Below, piece after piece: positions 6,153-11,633 of a stretch of DNA of 18,604 nucleotides. Positions within the stretch are counted from its first letter, which is position 1. Every line of letters begins with the position of its first letter. The stretch is from an uncultured Flavonifractor sp. (lineage in GTDB: Bacteria > Bacillota > Clostridia > Oscillospirales > Oscillospiraceae). Position numbers and translations under genes: made by a program. Where the stretch lies: positions 1 through 18,604 of the forward strand of contig CANDFO010000047.1 in the NCBI GenBank assembly GCA_947384055.1, read 5' to 3'. The notes under the pieces are model-generated. The model worked only from the letters and a program-made list of their open reading frames with translations, searched no databases and had not been told where the DNA came from.

Positions 6153-7490
6153 GTGGACCTGCGGACTGGCAATGTTAAGGCGCTGTATTTCAAATACCTG
6201 TCAGCCGCCTTTGGAAGCGCGCTGATTTCGTCCATTTACTCGCTGGTGGACAGCATCATCATCGGCCAGTACGAGGGACCGTCCGGGGCGGCTGCGCTGG
6301 CTACGGTGGCTCCCATCTGGAATATCATCTACAGCCTGGGGCTTCTGTTCGGCATCGGCGGCTCTGTGCTGATGAGCACGGCCCGGGGCGCCGGAAACCG
6401 AAAGCAGGGCGACCGGTATTTTACCGCTACGCTGGTCGCGATCACCGCGACAACCCTGGTTGTATGGGCCACTATACTGCTTTTGGAAGTCCCGATGCTC
6501 CGGCTCTTTGGCGCTGATGATTTCCTGGTTCCGAAAGCGCGGGCCTATCTGAAATGGATCCGGCCGGCCATTCCGCTGTTTTTGTTCAGTCAGTTTATCG
6601 CTGCCTTCCTTCGCAACGACGGTGCGCCCGCCCGGGCCACCGCCGCTGTTCTGGCGGGGGGCGTATTCAATATCGCGGGAGACTGGTGCCTCGTGTTTGG
6701 TGCCGATATGGGGCTTAAGGGGGCGGGACTGGCTACCGCCCTGGGCCAGCTGCTCACTATCCTGATTCTGTGCGGTCATTTTTTCTCCCCCAAATGCACG
6801 CTGCGGCTGGCCGCGCCGCAGCCGCTGCTTCCCAGTCTGCTGCTCATTGGGCGCACAGGCTTTTCCTCATTTTTCATTGATATCGCCATGGGCATTTTGT
6901 CCATGCTGTTTAACAACCAGATTATGCGGTACAGCGGCAGCGCCGCCTTGGCGGTCTATGGCCTTATCATCAACATCAGCACCTTTGCGCAGGCCTGCGC
7001 CTACGGCATCGGCCAGGCGGCCCAGCCGCTGATCTCCGTCAACTTCGGCGCGAGAAAAACGGAACGCGTAACCGGCACATTGAAGCTGGCGCTGCTCACC
7101 TGTGCGGTGTTCGGTGTGGTGGAAACGGCCCTGGCGCTGGCCTTCCCTATTCCGCTGGTCAGGGCCTTTATGGACGCCACGCCAGAGGTCCTGGCCATCG
7201 CTCCGGGCATCACCAGAACCTATTTTATCTCGTTTCTGCTCCTTTCCTACAATGTCTTTTCCACATATTATTTCCAGGCCATTATGAGGCCAAAAGCCTC
7301 CTTCGGCATTTCGGTACTGCGTGGGAGCCTGCTCAGCGGAGCCCTGATTTTCATCCTCCCCGCTCTGTTTGGGCCTGACGCACTTTGGTGGGCCATGCCG
7401 GTGACAGAGCTGACCACCGCCCTGCTGGTCACGGTTCTAATCCGGAGATATACTGCCCGGCTGCCGGCCGCAGCCGCAGAAAGGGAATAG
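6153..7490 (+). CDS. MATE-family multidrug efflux transporter
   Basis: 445 residues with about 12 hydrophobic segments in two pseudo-symmetric halves, the usual MATE length and layout. These inner-membrane pumps export cationic drugs or metabolites in exchange for Na+ or H+. Family motifs are present: SLVDSIIIGQY (30-40), RNDGAPARAT with FNIAGD and GLKGAGLATALGQ (154-199) in the first half, and GQAAQPLISVNFGAR (287-301) in the second. The protein ends in a short basic and Ala-rich tail. The start is GTG with a strong RBS. The gene has its own promoter and a structured leader, is divergent from a MarR gene, and ends at a strong terminator. Control by the MarR protein is likely but inferred from position. 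The substrate cannot be read from the sequence. Confidence 0.95.
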   Translation: MDLRTGNVKALYFKYLSAAFGSALISSIYSLVDSIIIGQYEGPSGAAALATVAPIWNIIYSLGLLFGIGGSVLMSTARGAGNRKQGDRYFTATLVAITATTLVVWATILLLEVPMLRLFGADDFLVPKARAYLKWIRPAIPLFLFSQFIAAFLRNDGAPARATAAVLAGGVFNIAGDWCLVFGADMGLKGAGLATALGQLLTILILCGHFFSPKCTLRLAAPQPLLPSLLLIGRTGFSSFFIDIAMGILSMLFNNQIMRYSGSAALAVYGLIINISTFAQACAYGIGQAAQPLISVNFGARKTERVTGTLKLALLTCAVFGVVETALALAFPIPLVRAFMDATPEVLAIAPGITRTYFISFLLLSYNVFSTYYFQAIMRPKASFGISVLRGSLLSGALIFILPALFGPDALWWAMPVTELTTALLVTVLIRRYTARLPAAAAERE

Positions 7491-7511
7491 CGTCCCAGCC
7501 GGAACTGCTTT

Positions 7512-7553
7512 AAAAAGCCCCGGCCCGCCGCAGTGCGGCGGGCCGGGGCTTTT
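7512..7553. terminator. Strong bidirectional intrinsic terminator
   Basis: GCCCCGGCCCGCCGC (7517-7531) and its exact complement (7535-7549) enclose AGT, with AAAAA before and TTTT after the stem. It serves the MATE gene on the plus strand and the convergent flavoprotein operon on the minus strand. Confidence 0.92.
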
Positions 7554-7595
7554 GGGGGGAGATGTGTGTCGTCTGCTTGTCCAGAAAACGGAGGG

Positions 7596-9599
7596 TCAAA
7601 TCTCCATAGCGGCGTCATATCCTTCCCGGATCGCCTCGGCAATCTGGCGGGGTTTCTTACAGTCGCCGATCATGCGGAAGTCGCGGGAGGGCTCTTCCAG
7701 GGCGTCCGCCGTTTCGGTCAGGGGAACCATGCCTGTGGAAAGGATAACGGTATCGGCTTCAATGGTCAGGGGCTTGCCTTCCTTATCAGTGCAGACGATG
7801 CCTTCGTCTGTGATTTCACTACAGGCAGTACTGCGCAGGATGGTGAGCTTGTCCCCCAATGTGGCGATTTTTCTCATCATCTGGGGCTTATGAATCGAGT
7901 TGGCGTCGCGGGCAATGTCAGTGCCCATCTCCACCAGAACCACGTCTCTGCCCTCTGCCGCCAGGTCGATCGCGGCCTCGGTGCCGGCCAAACCGCCGCC
8001 CACGATGGCCACCTTCTGGCCCACCTGGACCTTGCCGTCGTACATATCCATGATGGGGCAGGCCTTTTCCACGCCCTTGATGCCGGGAATCAAAGCTCTG
8101 GAACCCACCGCGGCGATAGTGAAATCAGGGTCAATGGCCTGGACAAGCTCAGCGGTCACCTCGGTATTGAGCCGGATGTCCACCCCCATGCGGGCCGCCT
8201 TATTGATCAGGTGATCTACAAACTGGACAGTTTCCCTTTTGAAGGGAACCTTTCTGGCGTAGCGCAGAAGGCCACCCAGAGCGCCGGTTTTCTCGCAGAG
8301 AATGACCTCATGGCCCCGTTCCCTGGCGACAATGGCCGCCTCCAGACCGCCGGGACCGCCGCCGGCGATGAGGACTTTCTTTGGCGTGGCGGGCAGAAGC
8401 GGCATTACCACATCTTCCGGGCGGTCAAGGGTGGGATTGATGGCACACTTGGTAATACGGGTCTGATAGTCCGCAATGCACTTGTTGCAGCGCAGGCAGG
8501 GGCGGATCTCGTTTTCCTGGCCGCGCTTGAGCTTGTTGACGAACATGGGGTCCGCGTTGACCGCGCGGCAGACCGAGATGATGTCCACAGTGCCGTCCGC
8601 CAGAATTTTTTCAATGGTTTTGGGGGTCCGGTGGGCGCCTACGCTGGCCACATAGGTATGCTTGAGGTGCTTTTTGATCTCCTCGGCCAGGTACAGGTTG
8701 TGCCCCTCATCGTCAAAGACGCCGGGAACCATAAGGCATTCGGTCTCGGGAAAGTAGAAATTGCAGGCCGAGACGTGGACGATATCGGCCTTGCCGTCCA
8801 TCAGCTTGGCAAATTCCACGGCGTCCTTCAGCGTAAAGCCGCCGTCCACGTACTCGGTGCCGCTCATGCGGACCTCGATGATGTAGTCCTCGCCGCAGTA
8901 CCGGCGCATCCGGTCGATGATCATCAGCAGCAGGCGGCAGCGGTTTTCGATGCTGCCCCCGAAGCGGTCGGTGCGGTGGTTGGTGGTGGGGGACAGGAAC
9001 TGGTGGATGAGCCAGCCGTGACCGGCGTGGATCATCGCCATATCAAAGCCGCAGATCTTGGACTGCTCGGCGGCCCGGCCGAAGGCCTCGACGACTGTCT
9101 CAATCATTTCCTCGGTCATATAGAGGACCTCGCCCTTGCGGTAGACAGGCTCGTCAGAGGCGGACTGGTCAGACAGGGGGGCGATGGTAGGTGTTTCGTC
9201 GAAATTGATGTAATCGGGACCCCAGGCCTGGACGCCTTCGCTGGCCCGGAGCATGCCGGCGTGGTTGAGCTCAATGCTGGCCAGGGCGCCGTAGCGGTGG
9301 ATTTCATCGGCAATACGGGTCAGGAAGGGCAGATTATCAACGTTAGCGGCCAGGATTTTGGGGGAGCCCAGCAGTCCGGAGTCCTCCCCGGTGGGGTGAA
9401 CAATGCAGTCGCCCAGGGTGACAATGGCGGCGCCGCCCATGGCCCGCATCCGAAAGAACTGCATATCCCGCTCGGAGGGGTGGCGCTCAGGTGTGGTATC
9501 CAGGTCAAAAACCGAGATGGGGGCTACCTCAATCCGGTTTTTCAGGGTTTTGCCCCGAATACGGAGCGGTTTAAACATGTTGGGATAATCCTTTTTCAT
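7596..9599 (-). CDS. Old-yellow-enzyme-type NADH:flavin oxidoreductase (FadH/BaiCD/TMADH-like)
   Basis: 667 residues, the normal length of the three-part family that includes 2,4-dienoyl-CoA reductase, bile-acid enoate reductases and trimethylamine dehydrogenase. The N-terminal FMN TIM barrel (about 8-360) carries MIHAGHGWLIHQFLSP (189-204) and DRFGGSIENR (211-220). A 4Fe-4S motif has Cys368, Cys371, Cys374 and Cys385. FAD- and NAD-binding folds follow, with VLIAGGGPGGLEAA (409-422) and VAIVGGGLAGTEAA (530-543), and the C-terminal FAD contact IGDCKKPRQIAEAI (644-657). The likely reaction is NAD(P)H-dependent reduction of an activated C=C bond in the cytoplasm; a dehydrogenase or demethylase role as in TMADH is possible. 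The APC permease gene lies 46 nt upstream on the same strand, suggesting one operon and that the permease imports the substrate. An RBS (AAGGAAGGAG) lies about 12 nt before the ATG. The exact substrate is unknown. Confidence 0.93.
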   Translation of the reverse strand: MKKDYPNMFKPLRIRGKTLKNRIEVAPISVFDLDTTPERHPSERDMQFFRMRAMGGAAIVTLGDCIVHPTGEDSGLLGSPKILAANVDNLPFLTRIADEIHRYGALASIELNHAGMLRASEGVQAWGPDYINFDETPTIAPLSDQSASDEPVYRKGEVLYMTEEMIETVVEAFGRAAEQSKICGFDMAMIHAGHGWLIHQFLSPTTNHRTDRFGGSIENRCRLLLMIIDRMRRYCGEDYIIEVRMSGTEYVDGGFTLKDAVEFAKLMDGKADIVHVSACNFYFPETECLMVPGVFDDEGHNLYLAEEIKKHLKHTYVASVGAHRTPKTIEKILADGTVDIISVCRAVNADPMFVNKLKRGQENEIRPCLRCNKCIADYQTRITKCAINPTLDRPEDVVMPLLPATPKKVLIAGGGPGGLEAAIVARERGHEVILCEKTGALGGLLRYARKVPFKRETVQFVDHLINKAARMGVDIRLNTEVTAELVQAIDPDFTIAAVGSRALIPGIKGVEKACPIMDMYDGKVQVGQKVAIVGGGLAGTEAAIDLAAEGRDVVLVEMGTDIARDANSIHKPQMMRKIATLGDKLTILRSTACSEITDEGIVCTDKEGKPLTIEADTVILSTGMVPLTETADALEEPSRDFRMIGDCKKPRQIAEAIREGYDAAMEI

Positions 9600-9645
9600 T
9601 TTACTAAGATACTCCTTCCTTTTATATGCCGGACAGCGCAGTCCA

Positions 9646-10998
9646 CTACAGCGCCTCGAAGCTGTCCTCCATCTTGACGGCGCCGCTCTTGAGCCGGAAA
9701 TGGGCGAAGAGATAGGCTATTACCACGATAGCAGCCACGCCGATGGCATGGGTGATATCCACATCCATCCACATTACCACCATCATAACGAAGGAAGATA
9801 TGCCGCCGCAGGCCGCGTAAAACCACAGCTTCCCTTTGCCGCAGCGGAACGCGGACTTCTCCCAGAGCTCGGGCATCCGCTTGGGCAGGAACACCAGTCC
9901 AAAGCAGATGAAGGTGAAGAGCACATTGCTCAGCAGCACCGCCAGGTCCGCGATAACGCCGATATTCAGGCCGGAGAAAATGGGGATCAGGCCGATGATG
10001 TAGAAGAGCACCAGAATGAGCATGGGCGTCTTATACTTGGGGTGAATGTAGCCCAGCTTCCGGGGCAGCCAGCCGTCGTTGCAGGCCTGCAGCACGGGCT
10101 TGGTGATCCAGGCGAAGGTAGCGTTCAGCGTTGTGGACAGGGCCAGCAGAGCGCCGCCGATTACAAAGAACAGGAACAGAGCGTTGGGGAAGATCTCCTT
10201 CGCCACGATATCCAGGGGCTGGTCGGCCGTCACAGACACGGGCAGCACGCCGGCGGCGACCACGCCGATCAGGGCATAAAACACCGCAATGGCAATGGTG
10301 GAGACCATGATGACCTGCGGCAGGTCCTTGGTGGGATTCTTCGCCTCGGCGGACAGGTTGACCATGTCGATGCCGCCGGCGGTGGCCCAGGTGAGCAGAA
10401 CCGCACAGGTGATGACGCCGCCCACACCGTTTGGCATGAAGTCCACGGTCAGGAAGTTGGCGTAGTCCACCTTGGGCATGCCAAATACGATAAACAGGGT
10501 CAGGGCAGCGGCCAGAATGATGTCCATAACGATCTCCAGCTTGGCGGCCCCTTCAATCCCCAGCAGGTTGGTGACGAAGAACACCGTCATGACCACGAAG
10601 GCCACGGGAGTGACGGGCAGGCCGGGAAGCACTGCCTGGAGGTACTGCGCAAAGCTGATGGCATACATCGCCAGGGAGACGTTGGAAAAGAAAAAGACGA
10701 CGATGTAGAAGCCGGCGAATTTCTTGCCCCACAGAGTTCCCATGATGGAGTAGTAGCCGCCGCGGAAGCGGGCGGTCCCGGCCATTACCATAAAGGGCAG
10801 GGCCTGAAGCAGAATAAAGACGGCAGAAAGCAGGATGCCGATAAAGGCGGACTTACCTGTCATGCCAATGCCGATGCCGATCAGGGAAAAGACACCGGAA
10901 CCGATGACATGGCCGAAGGCGACAGAGTAGAGCTCCTTTTTACCCAGCGTTCGGTTCAGGTCAGCCGTGGTAAGCATTTTTTTCTCGTTGTTTTCCAT
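9646..10998 (-). CDS. APC-superfamily amino acid/polyamine permease
   Basis: 450 residues with about 12 membrane segments. The first segment has the APC hallmark GHVIGSGVFSLIG (29-41), the unwound helix that binds the carboxyl and amino groups of the substrate. The N-terminal MENNEKKMLTTADLNRTLGK and the charged C-terminus should be cytoplasmic. Secondary transporters of this superfamily take up or exchange amino acids, amines and similar compounds. AGGAGG lies 8 nt before the ATG. The flavoprotein gene follows after 46 nt, so the two are probably cotranscribed from the promoter at about 11270. An AraC gene lies upstream on the same strand and may control it. The superfamily call is firm; the substrate cannot be read from the sequence. 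Confidence 0.92.
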   Translation of the reverse strand: MENNEKKMLTTADLNRTLGKKELYSVAFGHVIGSGVFSLIGIGIGMTGKSAFIGILLSAVFILLQALPFMVMAGTARFRGGYYSIMGTLWGKKFAGFYIVVFFFSNVSLAMYAISFAQYLQAVLPGLPVTPVAFVVMTVFFVTNLLGIEGAAKLEIVMDIILAAALTLFIVFGMPKVDYANFLTVDFMPNGVGGVITCAVLLTWATAGGIDMVNLSAEAKNPTKDLPQVIMVSTIAIAVFYALIGVVAAGVLPVSVTADQPLDIVAKEIFPNALFLFFVIGGALLALSTTLNATFAWITKPVLQACNDGWLPRKLGYIHPKYKTPMLILVLFYIIGLIPIFSGLNIGVIADLAVLLSNVLFTFICFGLVFLPKRMPELWEKSAFRCGKGKLWFYAACGGISSFVMMVVMWMDVDITHAIGVAAIVVIAYLFAHFRLKSGAVKMEDSFEAL

Positions 10999-11028
10999 GG
11001 ATAGATCCTCCTCTTGGTTTCACACGGC

Positions 11029-11081
11029 GCCGGTTTCTGCCGGCACTGCGTCATTGGGGACGCGCTGGCCGGGATACCGGC
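11029..11081 (-). other. Three consecutive GC hairpins in the permease leader
   Basis: Three 5-bp stems follow one another: GCCGG/CCGGC (11029-11033 with 11040-11044), GCGTC/GACGC (11048-11052 with 11059-11063) and GCCGG/CCGGC (11068-11072 with 11077-11081). They lie within the predicted 250-nt leader of the permease transcript, ending about 17 nt before its RBS. I do not recognise a known riboswitch class. Confidence 0.45.
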
Positions 11082-11197
11082 TGGAACAGGCGCGGAACAC
11101 CTCGCCTTGCCCGGACGGAGGGGCGTCCCCCTTCGGCTTCGGGCTTGATATTTCTTCTCTCCTTCTCTTCTATTCAAAAGGCGCCATTTTGTCAGTC

Positions 11198-11277
11198 TTT
11201 GTCCAGCGGTTTTGCATTGTATACAACAAACGCGATGTCATTTGTCCGCTTTTTAAGATAATAAATAATATTTGTCC
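11198..11277 (-). promoter_or_regulatory. Three direct repeats of GGACAAA at the permease promoter
   Basis: On the minus strand GGACAAA occurs at plus coordinates 11271-11277, 11241-11247 and 11198-11204, all in the same orientation, 30 and 43 nt apart. The first lies in the spacer of the predicted promoter and the others just downstream of it. AraC proteins typically bind direct repeats on one helical face; the spacings are close to three and four helical turns. The link to the neighbouring AraC gene is inference. Confidence 0.45.
11217..11226. promoter_or_regulatory. TTGTATACAA palindrome, possible operator
   Basis: A perfect 10-bp palindrome lies about 30 nt downstream of the predicted permease transcription start. 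It resembles operators of some GntR-family repressors. No GntR gene is in the window. Confidence 0.35.
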
Positions 11278-11286
11278 TGTGCACAA
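11258..11286 (-). promoter_or_regulatory. Candidate promoter for the permease-flavoprotein operon
   Basis: On the minus strand TTGTGC (11281-11286) and TATTAT (11258-11263) are separated by 17 nt in an AT-rich stretch. The transcript would have a leader of about 250 nt. The weak -35 is compatible with activator dependence. Confidence 0.55.
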
Positions 11287-11363
11287 CCCATTTATCTGTG
11301 GATAATTCCGTGCTGTTGATTCCACTCTTTTTGCGGCTGCCGGAAATGTCCGCAGAAAAGTAA

Positions 11364-11396
11364 ACGGCAGGGCCGGCGTTAAGCCGGCCCTGCCGT
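11364..11396. repeat. 33-nt hairpin, copy A (flanks the 119-nt repeat)
   Basis: ACGGCAGGGCCGGC and GCCGGCCCTGCCGT form a 14-bp perfect stem around GTTAA. The same 33 nt recur with one change at 11601-11633, in direct orientation. The two copies bracket the second 119-nt repeat. Confidence 0.85.
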
Positions 11397-11438
11397 CAGT
11401 CTGTCGAAAAGCTTCCCCCACGGGAAAGCCTCGCAGAG

Positions 11439-11462
11439 TTTTGCCGCCCGAGGGCGGCAAAA
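11439..11462. other. 24-nt perfect palindrome at the edge of repeat copy 2
   Basis: TTTTGCCGCCC and GGGCGGCAAAA meet around GA, overlapping the first bases of the 119-nt repeat. Copy 1 has only the right half (GGGCGGCAAAA at 3617-3627). Confidence 0.6.
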
Positions 11463-11570
11463 TAGAGCCAAAACAGGTCATTTTCGGGGACATGTGCCTC
11501 GAAAATGACACTTCTCGGCCTGCAAGTGTGCCCAAAGGGTGCGCGCGGCAGGCCGTATCCCTTTTATCGA
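11452..11570 (+). repeat. Dispersed 119-nt structured intergenic repeat, copy 2
   Basis: Same length and orientation as copy 1 at 3617-3735, with about 12 substitutions by hand alignment. The main stem is GTCATTTTCGGGG (11477-11489) with CCTCGAAAATGAC (11497-11509) and the identical loop ACATGTG. The stem keeps all 13 pairs although two stem positions differ from copy 1. This copy lies upstream of the permease and downstream of the AraC gene, so it is not tied to one kind of neighbour. Confidence 0.85.
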
Positions 11571-11594
11571 AAAAGGCCTCTGGCCTTTTTCGAT
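11566..11594. terminator. Bidirectional terminator-type hairpin after the AraC gene
   Basis: ATCGAAAAAGGCC (11566-11578) and its exact complement (11582-11594) enclose TCT. The A- and T-runs within the stem give an intrinsic terminator shape in both directions. It is probably part of the AraC gene's transcription stop. Confidence 0.65.
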
Positions 11595-11600
11595 AGGCTA

Positions 11601-11633
11601 ACGGCAGGGCCGGCGTTAAGCCGGCCTTGCCGT
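11601..11633. terminator. 33-nt hairpin, copy B, directly at the AraC stop codon
   Basis: ACGGCAGGGCCGGC and GCCGGCCTTGCCGT form a 14-bp stem with one GU pair around GTTAA, touching the AraC stop codon at 11634. It differs from copy A at 11364-11396 in one base. It likely works with the hairpin at 11566-11594 to end transcription. Confidence 0.7.

Noticed and set aside
7533..9677. 714-codon open frame on the plus strand
   Set aside because: It is fully antisense to the flavoprotein gene, whose domains are unmistakable. The translation is low-complexity His/Gly/Asp/Val-rich, as expected for the reverse of a GC-rich gene.
11297..11305. Perfect DnaA box (TTATCCACA on the minus strand)
   Set aside because: A single isolated box, with no cluster, no AT-rich unwinding region with further boxes and no dnaA or dnaN nearby. 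Most likely chance; not an origin.
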